Below, piece after piece: positions 43,410-52,620 of a stretch of DNA of 64,000 nt. The notes beneath the pieces were generated by a model. That model worked only from the letters and a program-made list of their open reading frames with translations, had not been told where the DNA came from and made no database searches. Source of the stretch: Lachnospiraceae bacterium (GTDB lineage Bacteria; Bacillota; Clostridia; Lachnospirales; Lachnospiraceae); contig JAFXXN010000134.1 in assembly GCA_017542245.1 (NCBI GenBank), positions 61,826-125,825 on the forward strand, given 5' to 3'. Numbering within the stretch: the first letter of the stretch is position 1; the number at the start of each line of letters is the position of its first letter. Position numbers and translations under genes: made by a program.

Positions 43410-44077
43410 TGAAAAAATGCCCCTATTGTAAAATAGAAGTTGGCGGAGATTTAATTAAATGTCCCCTCTGCCAAAGTAAACTTATGGGAGAAGGAGAAGC
43501 TGCATATTTCCCCAGACTTGAAAACTTGCAGAAGCGTTCATTGTTTTATAAGTTTCAGTTATTCTTTGTTTGGGCTATACTGATAATAGGTCTGGGATTA
43601 GATTTTCTGTTGCAATTACGTTTACCGGGTTTTCCCAATCTGCACTGGAGTCTGATCCTGGCCATGTGGCTGGTTGTTTTTGAATTCGGAATTATGCGCC
43701 AGTTCAGGCCCGGGACCGGTTCTGCCAGAAAAGTAACTATGATGGTAATAATCTTGCTTGCCTTGCTGGCAATTACCGCATATTTCTTTGGATTCCTTAT
43801 GATTGTTCTTGATCTGGTCGTACCCATAGTGCTGACAGGGACCATAATTGCAAATTTTGTTCTGGCCATGGTAGATAAAAACGGAAATACAATGGCGTAC
43901 CTGTTATCAGGTCTGCTGTTCGGAGTAATCCCAAGTATAATTCTGTATTTTACAAAGGATGAAATGCCTATAGCATGGATAATCTGTATGATAATGAGCG
44001 TTGTTCTTTTTGTCGGAGCCGTGATATTTAAAGGCAGATCCGTAACAGCAGAAATTCAGAGGAGATTTAATGTTTAA
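43409..44077 (+). CDS. DUF6320-like zinc-ribbon membrane protein
   Basis: 222 residues. An N-terminal zinc ribbon CPYCKIEVGGDLIKCPLC (two CxxC pairs within the first 21 residues) is followed by six hydrophobic segments from about residue 48. The start overlaps the previous stop by one base (TAATG). Such proteins are seen beside esterase and acyltransferase genes in Clostridia as I recall; the function is not known. Confidence 0.7.
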   Translation: MKKCPYCKIEVGGDLIKCPLCQSKLMGEGEAAYFPRLENLQKRSLFYKFQLFFVWAILIIGLGLDFLLQLRLPGFPNLHWSLILAMWLVVFEFGIMRQFRPGTGSARKVTMMVIILLALLAITAYFFGFLMIVLDLVVPIVLTGTIIANFVLAMVDKNGNTMAYLLSGLLFGVIPSIILYFTKDEMPIAWIICMIMSVVLFVGAVIFKGRSVTAEIQRRFNV

Positions 44078-44105
44078 ACTAAAAAACACAGGCATAAAGC
44101 AAATA

Positions 44106-44139
44106 ATCCCAAGTGATTGGGATTCGCAGAAAGGAGAGT
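44106..44139 (+). promoter_or_regulatory. hairpin-RBS 5'UTR element, copy 2
   Basis: AATCCCAA and TTGGGATT (44105-44112, 44117-44124) form a perfect 8-bp stem with loop GTGA, followed by CGCAGAAAGGAGAGT. The 20 bases TTGGGATTCGCAGAAAGGAG are identical to copy 1 at 39848-39882. Confidence 0.6.
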
Positions 44140-44143
44140 AAAA

Positions 44144-44827
44144 ATGGGTTTACTTGACAAAGTAATGGCTTCGGCAAACGGTACCGTTTCGCAGCCCTAT
44201 GTTGGAGGTCTGGATATGACGCTGAAGCCGGAATGGATGCAGGATCGCAGGATACAGCTTGCAGAGCCGGCTCCAGAATCACTTGAAGAATTGAAAGAGG
44301 TTTGTGATGTACATGATCCCGGTAATGTTGCCGCATACTGGGTATATTCCGTTATGTGTCTTACCGCTGATTATGATATCGGAATGAGTATGATGAAATA
44401 TCTTTTCGCCGATATTGAACCTTTCGGAAGAGGTTTTACAGAGGGCGGCGGAACAGGAAGAGCCGGTTGGGATCCCTATTTCAACGAAAGATTAAAGGAT
44501 GATGATTATCGCTGGCTGCCACGTGCATATTTTGACGGTTCGGTTGCATCCAATGGTTTTCATCCCTCGCAGCCTCTGGCAGTAAAGCTTCACTTTAATA
44601 AGCCAAATACAGATACGATCAATGGTCAGACTTTAAAACAGCTTGGCCGTCTGAATATTGTTTATTATGTAGAGAGCAATGCAGCAGGGGCTAAGAATAA
44701 TATAGAACTCAGCCGTTTTGACGGAAGTGACCGTTTCTATGTAACAAAGGGAACTGCTTCCACAGGCTTGTTCTATGATCAGCGCGGGGGACTTACCGCA
44801 GAAGCCAGATCGAAGCTGTGGAGTTGA
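44144..44827 (+). CDS. DUF6935-like protein, copy 1
   Basis: 227 residues from the ATG at 44144 after AAAGGAGAG. No signal peptide or membrane helix. The segment PRAYFDGSVASNGFHPSQPL resembles FSYFAGATVENGYTPTEPF in the protein at 54599-55234, and both start with MG(L/F)(L/F)D. The family has no known function. The shared hairpin-RBS element lies directly upstream. Confidence 0.65.
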   Translation: MGLLDKVMASANGTVSQPYVGGLDMTLKPEWMQDRRIQLAEPAPESLEELKEVCDVHDPGNVAAYWVYSVMCLTADYDIGMSMMKYLFADIEPFGRGFTEGGGTGRAGWDPYFNERLKDDDYRWLPRAYFDGSVASNGFHPSQPLAVKLHFNKPNTDTINGQTLKQLGRLNIVYYVESNAAGAKNNIELSRFDGSDRFYVTKGTASTGLFYDQRGGLTAEARSKLWS

Positions 44828-44858
44828 TAAATTATCATATTGAAACAGGTTTTTTATG

Positions 44859-44887
44859 TTGTAAAAATGTAATTCCGGTGATATAAT
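44859..44887 (+). promoter_or_regulatory. promoter of the Big_2-SBP gene
   Basis: TTGTAA (44859-44864) and TATAAT (44882-44887) are 17 bp apart with a TG one base upstream of the -10. Confidence 0.7.
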
Positions 44888-44920
44888 TTCACTATCAAAA
44901 TTTATAGGAGGAGGTTTATT

Positions 44921-46444
44921 ATGAAGGTGTTCAAAAAAACCGGGTTTATTGTATTGCTGCTTGTTTTTGCACTTGTGATGCCTGCCGTTACCTTAAATGC
45001 GGCGCGTCCGAAACTAAGCAAAAGTAAATTGACCCTGACGGTGGGTTCCACCAAGAAACTGAAACTGAAGAATGCAACCGGTACTGTGACCTGGTCAACT
45101 TCTTCAAAGAAGATTGCCAAGGTAAGCAAGAAAGGTGTTGTCACTGCGAAAAAAGCAGGTACTGCTGTAATAACGGCTACAAACAAAGGGAAAAAATACA
45201 CATGTACCGTTACTGTTGTAAAGAAGGACAACAAGCCTCAAGAATCAATCCTTAGCCAGACTGATAATTTTGAACTGACTTTATGGGATATAGCTGTGTT
45301 TGGGGATGCCAACCGAGTTGCGTACGATCAAGCACTTAAGGATATGAAAGAAAAATATCCATATATCGGAATAAGGGAGCAATCTTTCGAAAATGAAACC
45401 TACAAATCTAAGATAAGGGCCGCTGTAGCAGCAGGTGAACTTCCGGATATTTTCTTTACTTGGTCCGGTTCGTTCCTCGGTGATTTTGTAGATGCCGGTG
45501 AGGTTTATTGTCTTGACGATGCGTTAAAAGTTCATATTAATAATGGTGCGGTTACAGATGCAGCACTTTGTAACAGTACTTATAACGGAAAGCATTACGG
45601 TGTTCCTACAACTTATAATGTAGTTACTCTGTTCGCTAACATGGATCTGCTTAAAAGTGTAGGATATGACCATATTCCTGCAACGGCAGAAGAGCTTGAA
45701 GACTGCTGTGACAAACTTATGGGTAAAGGGATAACACCTTTTGGATGCAGCGCAAAAGAGTACAGTTCCTGGTGTATTTCGGAATATCTTGAACCTATAA
45801 TATTAAAAAACATAGGTGCAGACGCTTTGAGTGACATCTTCGGCGGCAGGGCTACATGGAACAATAAAGGTATAGCCGAATCGGTCAGCCTCCTTCAGGC
45901 GATGGTTATGAAAGGTTATTTTGGTTCCTATTCAACGTCTATGGATAACGAGGATATTAAAAGTGATTTCTCTCATGGCGAATATGCTTTTTACATGAAT
46001 GGATCTTGGAACTGTTCTGATTTTTCACAAATTGAAAACTTTGAGGTAGGCGTGGGTGAATTTCCGGTCATAAATAAGAAAGCAGCTTCATCAGGACAGT
46101 TTATAGGAGGACCTTCCGATACTCTGGCAGTTTCTTCCCGTTCAAAAAATGCTTCTAAAGCAGCGGCTTATGCAGCAGAGCTTGGACAGCTGATATGTAA
46201 GTACGCTTACGAGGACGGAGTAGGCCTTCCTGCGTGGAATATAGATTTAAAAGGATTATCGGTAAATAAGCTCACGGAAAAAGTAGCTGCTATGTGCCTT
46301 AAGGCAGATAAGTTTGTTCTGTTCGGTGATACTTATATGCCCGGAAATGAAGCCTCAACATATTTGTCTTATTTATGGGATATATTCGTAAGTACTATTG
46401 ACGGACAGACGTTTATAAAAGAAATGTCATCGCAAATCCGATGA
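44921..46444 (+). CDS. secreted Big_2 domain-solute-binding protein fusion
   Basis: 507 residues. A signal peptide (about 1-27, cleavage near LNAA) without lipobox is followed by a lysine-rich bacterial Ig-like Big_2 domain (about 30-100: KSKLTLTVGSTKKLKLKN, then VTAKKAGTAVITATNKG). From about residue 115 it is a family 1 extracellular solute-binding protein (sugar ABC transporters): FELTLWDIAVFGD, LPDIFFTWSG, GKHYGVPTTYNVVTLFANMDLL. The ribosome binding site is AGGAGGAGG. No permease or ATPase genes are adjacent, and the protein lacks a lipid anchor. The Ig domain may attach it to the cell wall. This domain order is unusual in my experience. Confidence 0.85.
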   Translation: MKVFKKTGFIVLLLVFALVMPAVTLNAARPKLSKSKLTLTVGSTKKLKLKNATGTVTWSTSSKKIAKVSKKGVVTAKKAGTAVITATNKGKKYTCTVTVVKKDNKPQESILSQTDNFELTLWDIAVFGDANRVAYDQALKDMKEKYPYIGIREQSFENETYKSKIRAAVAAGELPDIFFTWSGSFLGDFVDAGEVYCLDDALKVHINNGAVTDAALCNSTYNGKHYGVPTTYNVVTLFANMDLLKSVGYDHIPATAEELEDCCDKLMGKGITPFGCSAKEYSSWCISEYLEPIILKNIGADALSDIFGGRATWNNKGIAESVSLLQAMVMKGYFGSYSTSMDNEDIKSDFSHGEYAFYMNGSWNCSDFSQIENFEVGVGEFPVINKKAASSGQFIGGPSDTLAVSSRSKNASKAAAYAAELGQLICKYAYEDGVGLPAWNIDLKGLSVNKLTEKVAAMCLKADKFVLFGDTYMPGNEASTYLSYLWDIFVSTIDGQTFIKEMSSQIR

Positions 46445-46480
46445 TGTTGTAAAATTTTTTAGCAGGGGGTATTATTTATT

Positions 46481-47128
46481 ATGAAAAAGAAGATTATTGC
46501 AGTTTTTTCACTTGTTTTGGTTTTAGTGCTGGGATTAGGAAGCATTTCTGTTTCAGCAGCAAGTTATAAAACTTCGATTAAAAAGCTGATCAATCATCTC
46601 GGAAACGTGGAATGGGAAGCTATTCAACGTATGGACGGTGACTATGATGAAGTAGTTTACAGCTCATCAGACAGGTGGAAAGCTGAAGTAGCGGCTATCA
46701 GTATTCCTTTTGCAGATGCTGATTTAGTTGATTATATTGATGAAGGCTATATGACCACAAGCTTTTATTCAATAGATCAGAAGGCTTATGATAAAGAATG
46801 TATGGATATTTTCGGTAAGAAAATATCTCTTGGCAATCTTTCATTTGGCTATAATGATTCTTATATGATGCAGGCCAGTGAAACAAATGATTACGGCTTT
46901 GTTGTAAAAAGCGATGAATATGATACAGAAACTTCTATGAAGGATGTCAGTTTTTCAGTAAAGAAGAGTGGAAAGAATTATATCGCAACCAAGAAGATAT
47001 TTTACGGATACTGGGGTGAAGCTGAGAATGCTACCGAGGCAAATTATCAGGTAACATATACCTTTAAGAAGTCCTCAAAATCTTCTTTTGGATTTGTGCT
47101 GACAAAGTTAACCGTAAAACGTTTATAG
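46481..47128 (+). CDS. secreted protein of unknown function
   Basis: 215 residues. A clear signal peptide (1-26, ending VSAA) precedes a soluble domain of about 190 residues that I do not recognise; it is rich in Ser, Asp and Tyr and predicted beta at the C-terminus (YQVTYTFKKSSKSS). AGGGGG precedes the ATG. It lies 36 bp after the Big_2-SBP gene, with a terminator directly downstream, so the two probably form one transcript. Confidence 0.65.
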   Translation: MKKKIIAVFSLVLVLVLGLGSISVSAASYKTSIKKLINHLGNVEWEAIQRMDGDYDEVVYSSSDRWKAEVAAISIPFADADLVDYIDEGYMTTSFYSIDQKAYDKECMDIFGKKISLGNLSFGYNDSYMMQASETNDYGFVVKSDEYDTETSMKDVSFSVKKSGKNYIATKKIFYGYWGEAENATEANYQVTYTFKKSSKSSFGFVLTKLTVKRL

Positions 47129-47141
47129 TTTTGAAAAACAT

Positions 47142-47172
47142 GAAAAGAGTGTCCGCAAAAGGACACTCTTTT
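47142..47172 (+). terminator. terminator after the secreted-protein gene
   Basis: A 12-bp stem AAAAGAGTGTCC/GGACACTCTTTT (47142-47153, 47160-47171) ends in a T-run. Confidence 0.85.
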
Positions 47173-47224
47173 TACGTAAAAAGGGATATTAATAAAACGG
47201 ATTTGTTAACAAGCATATTACTGT

Positions 47225-47659
47225 TTATAAAAGCTTCCCTACAACTTCGTTTATCACTTTGCCGTCTGCCTTACCTTTAAGCTCGTTCATTACGACTTTC
47301 ATGACTGCTCCCTTATTGCCTGAAGCCAGTACGTCAGCAAATTTTTCTTTGATAATCTTTTCGACTTCTTCAGCAGAAAGCATTTTGGGAGCATACTCTT
47401 CAAAGACAGCAAGTCTTGCCTTGTATTCATCCTTAAGTTCTTTACGTGAATCAGGACAGGTATCTATCTGTTCTTTTAAGGTTTTAATCTCTTTCAGTAT
47501 AGCCTGATCCGTCATAGTGTCGGGAATATCTTCCCTGCATCCTGCATCGATAGCCAGCTTCTTTGTGGCAGATACAAGTGCCGATAAAGCGTCCTTCTTT
47601 ACTTTATCGTGATCCTTCATTGCCTGCATCATATCTTTTTGTAATGTTGTAAACTGCAT
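47225..47659 (-). CDS. yqeY: GatB/YqeY domain protein
   Basis: 144 residues, helical, matching YqeY throughout (KDALSALVSATKKLAID, EYAPKMLSAEEVEKIIKE, GAVMKVVMNELKGKADGKVINEVV). YqeY resembles the C-terminal tRNA-binding part of GatB; its exact role is not established. The ribosome binding site is GGAGG. It is transcribed away from guaB. Confidence 0.92.
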   Translation of the reverse strand: MQFTTLQKDMMQAMKDHDKVKKDALSALVSATKKLAIDAGCREDIPDTMTDQAILKEIKTLKEQIDTCPDSRKELKDEYKARLAVFEEYAPKMLSAEEVEKIIKEKFADVLASGNKGAVMKVVMNELKGKADGKVINEVVGKLL

Positions 47660-47759
47660 AATAGATAACCTCCATAAAAATATCTTTCGATAATTTTCTT
47701 TAATCTTACCCCAACATTATAAATAAAGAAGTAATGTATTGCAACCATAAATTTTTATA

Positions 47760-47788
47760 TTGACTTTATGAAACATCCGTTATATAAT
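47760..47788 (+). promoter_or_regulatory. promoter of guaB
   Basis: TTGACT (47760-47765) and TATAAT (47783-47788) are 17 bp apart. Confidence 0.75.
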
Positions 47789-47808
47789 TATTTCCAATTA
47801 TTCTTAAT

Positions 47809-47831
47809 CCCTGCCTGTATTTTGGGCAGGG
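47809..47831 (+). promoter_or_regulatory. hairpin in the guaB 5'UTR
   Basis: CCCTGCC (47809-47815) pairs with GGCAGGG (47825-47831) in the predicted leader. No U-tract follows; it could be regulatory or stabilising. Its role is unknown. Confidence 0.4.
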
Positions 47832-47886
47832 AATACCTTATCTAAATATGGTTTCAATTAAATATTTTTATTATAAGGAGGATGAC

Positions 47887-49398
47887 ATGGCTTACTTTTT
47901 TGATGAACCTTCACACACTTTCAGTGAGTACCTTTTAGTTCCGGGATATACCTCTCCGGAGTGCATCCCTGCAAATGTCTCACTTCGAACACCCCTTTGT
48001 AAATTTAAGAAGGGATCCGAGGAATCACCCATTTCTTTAAACATTCCTTTAGTCTCGGCTATCATGCAATCCGTATCTAACGATACGATGGCTATAGCTC
48101 TTGCAAAAGAAGGCGGAATGTCATTTATCTACGGTTCTCAGTCTATAGAAGACGAAGCCGCAATGGTAGCAAAGGTAAAATCATACAAAGCAGGTTTTGT
48201 TGTAAGTGATTCAAATCTTAAAGAAGATGATACTCTTCAGGATGTACTTGATCTTGTTGAGAAAAATGGACACAATACCATAGCAATAACAAGTGATGGT
48301 TCTTCTCATGGAAAACTTTTAGGTATTGTTACCAGTCGTGATTATCGTGTAAGCCGTATGGAGACCTCTCTTAAAGTAAAGGACTTCATGACTCCTTTTG
48401 AAAATCTTGTTACAGCTCCGGAAAGTACCACTTTGAAAGAAGCAAATGATATTATCTGGGACAATAAGCTGAATTCCCTTCCTATTATAGATGCTAACGG
48501 ATGTCTTTTATATATGGTATTCAGAAAGGATTATTCCGAGCATAAATCAAATCCCAACGAATTACTTGATGCACAAAAGAGATATATGGTAGGTGCAGGT
48601 ATCAATACTCTGGATTATGAAAAAAGAGTTCCCGCACTGGTAGAAGCTGGAGCAGATGTACTTTGTATAGATTCTTCCGAAGGTTATACCTGCTGGCAGG
48701 AGAAGACACTTTCGTTTATCCGCGAAAAGTATGGTGACAGTGTAAAAGTAGGAGCAGGAAACGTAGTAGACCGTGACGGATTTATGTTTTTGGCAAAGGC
48801 AGGTGCTGACTTTGTTAAGATAGGTATCGGCGGCGGCTCTATTTGTATTACACGTGAACAGAAGGGTATTGGACGTGGACAGGCTACCGCAGTTATCGAA
48901 GTGGCTAAGGCTCGTGATGAGTATTATAAGGAAACAGGGATTTATGTTCCCATCTGTGCAGATGGTGGTATAGTTCATGATTATCATATGACTTTGGCAT
49001 TGGCTATGGGTGCTGATTTTATCATGTTGGGCCGTTACTTTGCAAGATTTGATGAAAGTCCTACAAGTAAGCTTATGGTAAACGGACAGTATGTAAAAGA
49101 GTACTGGGGCGAGGGTTCTAACAGAGCCCGTAACTGGCAGAGATACGATCTTGGCGGAAAAGCAAAACTCAGCTTTGAAGAGGGTGTTGATTCTTACGTA
49201 ACATATGCCGGACCTTTAAAGGATAATGTTGCAAAATCCCTGTATAAGGTTAAATCAACCATGTGTAACTGTGGTGTACTTACTATTCCCGAGCTTCAGA
49301 GAGACGCTAAGATCACTCTGGTATCAGCAACATCAATTGTTGAGGGCGGTTATCATGATGTAGTTCTGCGTAACACACCCGGTGCAAATCAGCATTAA
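47887..49398 (+). CDS. guaB: IMP dehydrogenase, Tritrichomonas-type
   Basis: 503 residues from the ATG at 47887 (AAGGAGG site). A TIM barrel with an inserted CBS pair (about 100-220). The active-site loop is [19 protein letters not shown] with Cys320 as nucleophile, and the flap contains [20 protein letters not shown] with Arg419-Tyr420. It oxidises IMP to XMP with NAD, the committed step to GMP. These segments, the length and many others resemble the T. foetus IMPDH far more than the usual bacterial GuaB (GIGPGSICTTR loop), judging from memory. A structured leader and its own promoter precede it; purF-like follows 30 bp later. Confidence 0.95.
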   Translation: MAYFFDEPSHTFSEYLLVPGYTSPECIPANVSLRTPLCKFKKGSEESPISLNIPLVSAIMQSVSNDTMAIALAKEGGMSFIYGSQSIEDEAAMVAKVKSYKAGFVVSDSNLKEDDTLQDVLDLVEKNGHNTIAITSDGSSHGKLLGIVTSRDYRVSRMETSLKVKDFMTPFENLVTAPESTTLKEANDIIWDNKLNSLPIIDANGCLLYMVFRKDYSEHKSNPNELLDAQKRYMVGAGINTLDYEKRVPALVEAGADVLCIDSSEGYTCWQEKTLSFIREKYGDSVKVGAGNVVDRDGFMFLAKAGADFVKIGIGGGSICITREQKGIGRGQATAVIEVAKARDEYYKETGIYVPICADGGIVHDYHMTLALAMGADFIMLGRYFARFDESPTSKLMVNGQYVKEYWGEGSNRARNWQRYDLGGKAKLSFEEGVDSYVTYAGPLKDNVAKSLYKVKSTMCNCGVLTIPELQRDAKITLVSATSIVEGGYHDVVLRNTPGANQH

Positions 49399-49428
49399 TT
49401 AATTTAGTTTTTAACAAGAGGTTTTATC

Positions 49429-50844
49429 ATGGGCGGATTTTTTGGAGTTGTATCAAGAAAAAACGAAGATTGCTGTTTTGATTTATTTTTCGGCACAGAT
49501 TATCATTCTCATCTGGGTACCAGACGTGCGGGAATGGCAGTATACGGAGAAGACGGATTTAACCGTTCCATTCATAATATTGAGAATGCTCCTTTCAGAA
49601 CAAAATTTGACAGGGATGTTCAGGAGATAAAGGGAACCATGGGTATCGGCTGTATTTCGGACTATGAGCCTCAGCCTTTGATCGTCCGTTCTCATCACGG
49701 TACTTATGCCATAACTACGGTAAGCCGGATAAATAACACTGATGAGCTTGTAAAAAGCATTTTTAATAGCGGAAGTTCCCATTTCCTGGAGATGAGCGGC
49801 GGAGACATTAATCCTACCGAACTTGTTGCGGCACTTATCAATCAGAAGGAAAATTTAATAGAAGGAATTAAATATGCCCTTGATTCTATAGATGGCTCGC
49901 TTACCCTTCTGATACTGACCGAAAAGGGTATATATGCCGGAAGAGACAAGTTAGGAAGAACTCCTTTGGCTGTAGGAATCAAGGATGATGCTTATTGCCT
50001 TGCATTTGAAGATTTTTCATACAGAAATTTAGGTTATTCGGATTTTAAAGAACTCGGTCCCGGAGAGATAGATGTCATTACACCCGAAGGAATAAAGATT
50101 CTTATGCCTCCGGGAGATAAGATGAAAATATGTACATTCCTCTGGGTATACTATGGATATCCTTCAAGTTCTTATGAAGGGATCAGCGTCGAGAAGATGC
50201 GTTATAACTGTGGAAAAGCGTTAGCTAAAAGAGATAACGTTAAACCTGATATCGTTGCCGGTGTTCCTGATTCGGGAACGGCGCATGCTGTAGGTTATTC
50301 AAATGAATCAGGGATTCCGTTCTCGAGGCCATTCATTAAGTATACACCCACATGGCCCCGCTCATTTATGCCTACTATTCAGAGTAAGCGCGACCTTATC
50401 GCGAAGATGAAACTGCTCCCGGTTCATGACCTGATTAAGGGAAAGAGCCTTCTTCTTATCGATGATTCGATAGTTCGGGGAACACAGCTTCGTGAGACTA
50501 CAGAATTTCTATATAAAAACGGTGCAAAGGAAGTTCATATCAGACCGGCATGCCCTCCTTTGGTATACGGCTGTAAGTATCTTAATTTCTCAAGATCGAA
50601 ATCGGAGATGGATCTGATTACCAGAAGAATTATTGCAAGACTGGAAGGAACTGAGACTCCGTCAAAGGAAGTTCTGGGAGAATATACAAATCCTGATTCT
50701 CCAAAGTATGAAAAGATGATCGAGGAGATAAGAAAGGAACTGAACTTTACATCGCTGAGGTTTAACCGTTTGGACGATATGCTTGAGGCTGTTGGAATAC
50801 CGACAGACAGGATGTGTACATATTGCTGGAACGGAAAAGAATAA
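49429..50844 (+). CDS. purF: amidophosphoribosyltransferase-like protein with degenerate glutaminase domain
   Basis: 471 residues. The fold is that of PurF (Gln + PRPP to phosphoribosylamine). The PRPP loop LIDDSIVRG (344-352) is intact and so are four Cys at 235, 382, 463 and 466, the pattern of Fe-S ligands in Bacillus PurF. The N-terminal Ntn glutaminase, however, starts MGGFFGVVS where PurF has CGIFG: the Cys1 nucleophile is Gly. QHRGQES has become GTRRAGM, and HNGN has become HHGT. The protein cannot use glutamine in the normal way. It follows the IMPDH gene and may be its only neighbour in function; a terminator follows. It may be an ammonia-dependent enzyme or a regulator; no other purF is in the window. 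Confidence 0.85.
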   Translation: MGGFFGVVSRKNEDCCFDLFFGTDYHSHLGTRRAGMAVYGEDGFNRSIHNIENAPFRTKFDRDVQEIKGTMGIGCISDYEPQPLIVRSHHGTYAITTVSRINNTDELVKSIFNSGSSHFLEMSGGDINPTELVAALINQKENLIEGIKYALDSIDGSLTLLILTEKGIYAGRDKLGRTPLAVGIKDDAYCLAFEDFSYRNLGYSDFKELGPGEIDVITPEGIKILMPPGDKMKICTFLWVYYGYPSSSYEGISVEKMRYNCGKALAKRDNVKPDIVAGVPDSGTAHAVGYSNESGIPFSRPFIKYTPTWPRSFMPTIQSKRDLIAKMKLLPVHDLIKGKSLLLIDDSIVRGTQLRETTEFLYKNGAKEVHIRPACPPLVYGCKYLNFSRSKSEMDLITRRIIARLEGTETPSKEVLGEYTNPDSPKYEKMIEEIRKELNFTSLRFNRLDDMLEAVGIPTDRMCTYCWNGKE

Positions 50845-50851
50845 AAGATAT

Positions 50852-50884
50852 AAGATCGGCTATATAGTTTTAGCCGGTCTTTTA
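50852..50884 (+). terminator. terminator after the purF-like gene
   Basis: An 11-bp stem AAGATCGGCTA/TAGCCGGTCTT (50852-50862, 50871-50881, one G-U) is followed by T-rich sequence. Confidence 0.8.
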
Positions 50885-50946
50885 TTGATTTTATTGCGGA
50901 TTTGTGATATCATCAGAAACTGAAAAAAGGTGAAAGGAGAAGGAAA

Positions 50947-52620
50947 ATGCAGTATAAAAATAAGCGTACTGTTTTAATATATATACTGGTTTTCCTTCTG
51001 GTAAGCCTTACGGGCATACTTCTTTCCAACCGTCCTTTTTTCAGTAATTTTTCAAGAGTTTTTTATGGCGGTATCATAGTTGTTTGGGTGATGACGGTAT
51101 TAAGAAGGATAACGGACAAGGCACTGAAAAGGCTGCTGGTAATGAGTGCTGTCCTGCTTCTTCTGCTTATCCTTTTTCAGGCTTTAAGATATCAGTTTGA
51201 ACAGGGAACTGTAACCGTTCATCGGTTCATGTGGTACTGGTATTATTTTCCTATATGTTTTATACCTGTTCTTACATTAAAGATTGCATTAAGGTGCGGA
51301 CGGTCGGAGAACATAAAACAGAGTTTTTTATGGAATCTGCTCTATATTCCGGCGATAGTTCTTGCCTTGCTTATAATTACCAATGACAGAACACAGCTTG
51401 CATTTTTATTCCCTGACGGACTTAGTGCAGGTAATGAGGTTTATGTAAAAGGACCGATATACTATATAAGTATAGTATGGGTTGCGGCTCTTATTACAGC
51501 TTCAGTGATCATAATTCTTATAAAGTTTGCGGGAAGGGTATTGAGAAAAGATTCCTGGGCGTATTACTGTGTCATCTGTACAAGCTTATATTTTCTTATT
51601 ACCGATTATTTTGATTTGGCTCCGGTTATAAACGGAATCGAGTTTTTAAATCCCGTGGATACATTTGCTATATTTGTGGTTTGCGGATGGGAAGCCTGTA
51701 TTCAAACTTGCCTGCTTCCTTCTAATAGCGGATATCGGTACTTTTTCGAAAATTCAGGCCTGATAGCCAGGATTACCGATGAGAACGGGAAGGTCAGGAT
51801 AGCTTCAAAAGGATCTGAATCCGAATGGAGCAGATTGAGGGAGGATTACCATATTTTAGGCAGGCCGGTCTGGGGCGGAATGCTTAACTATGCAGAGGAT
51901 ATTTCGGCAATATCAAAATCGACAAAGGAATTAAAGGAGATTTCGGATAAGCTTTCTGAAGAGAATTCTATTCAGGAGGCTGAAAATGCTCTGAAAAAAG
52001 ATACCGTACATGTTGCGGTAATGAACAGGCTGTATGATGATATAACTAAGTTTTCTGCCGGAAAGGTAGAGGAGATAGAGGAGCTTTTAACTAAGAGCGG
52101 AAGTGATGAAGAGTTCTCGGTCAATCTGAAGAGAGCCTGCATTCTTGCTTCCTATATAAAAAGAAGAGGTAATTTGTATCTTCTCGGTGAGGAGGCTATG
52201 GAATATGATTTTAACGATCTGTACCTTTCTTTTAAAGAATCTCTGGATTATTTTTCATTAGGCGGTATAAAAACTTTGCTCATACCGGAGGGAAAAGCCT
52301 CTTTAAATAAGGACACGGTATTTGCATCATATGACTGTCTGCAGTCACTTTTGGAATATTTATCAGACAGAGTGGCATCTCTTCTTGTCAGCATGAATTC
52401 TAAAGAAAATCTGACAGTACGGTTTATGTTTGACTGTGAAAAGGATCAGGAAGAGATTGCGGGGAAAGTAGTTGAAATTGGGAAAGAGCATGCAGATGAA
52501 TGCATGGTTTCCGCTGAAGAAAAAGGAACTCTGGTTCTTGTGCTTATATTTCATGAAAACAGGAATGGATATAAGGAAGAACTGAAGGAAGGACGGTGGT
52601 TGTATGATACAGCTGTATGA
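50947..52620 (+). CDS. 7TM receptor-like membrane protein without kinase domain
   Basis: 557 residues. The first ~260 residues contain seven hydrophobic segments and match the 7TM N-terminal region of histidine kinases (GWEACIQTCLLPSN at the end). A PAS-like stretch with YFFENSGLIARITDENGK follows, then helices and an incomplete C-terminal region without H box, N box or G boxes. It is thus a sensor protein that cannot phosphorylate. The next gene, a kinase, overlaps its end by 17 bp. The three genes 50947-54458 form a split sensory system. The signal is unknown. Confidence 0.75.
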   Translation: MQYKNKRTVLIYILVFLLVSLTGILLSNRPFFSNFSRVFYGGIIVVWVMTVLRRITDKALKRLLVMSAVLLLLLILFQALRYQFEQGTVTVHRFMWYWYYFPICFIPVLTLKIALRCGRSENIKQSFLWNLLYIPAIVLALLIITNDRTQLAFLFPDGLSAGNEVYVKGPIYYISIVWVAALITASVIIILIKFAGRVLRKDSWAYYCVICTSLYFLITDYFDLAPVINGIEFLNPVDTFAIFVVCGWEACIQTCLLPSNSGYRYFFENSGLIARITDENGKVRIASKGSESEWSRLREDYHILGRPVWGGMLNYAEDISAISKSTKELKEISDKLSEENSIQEAENALKKDTVHVAVMNRLYDDITKFSAGKVEEIEELLTKSGSDEEFSVNLKRACILASYIKRRGNLYLLGEEAMEYDFNDLYLSFKESLDYFSLGGIKTLLIPEGKASLNKDTVFASYDCLQSLLEYLSDRVASLLVSMNSKENLTVRFMFDCEKDQEEIAGKVVEIGKEHADECMVSAEEKGTLVLVLIFHENRNGYKEELKEGRWLYDTAV

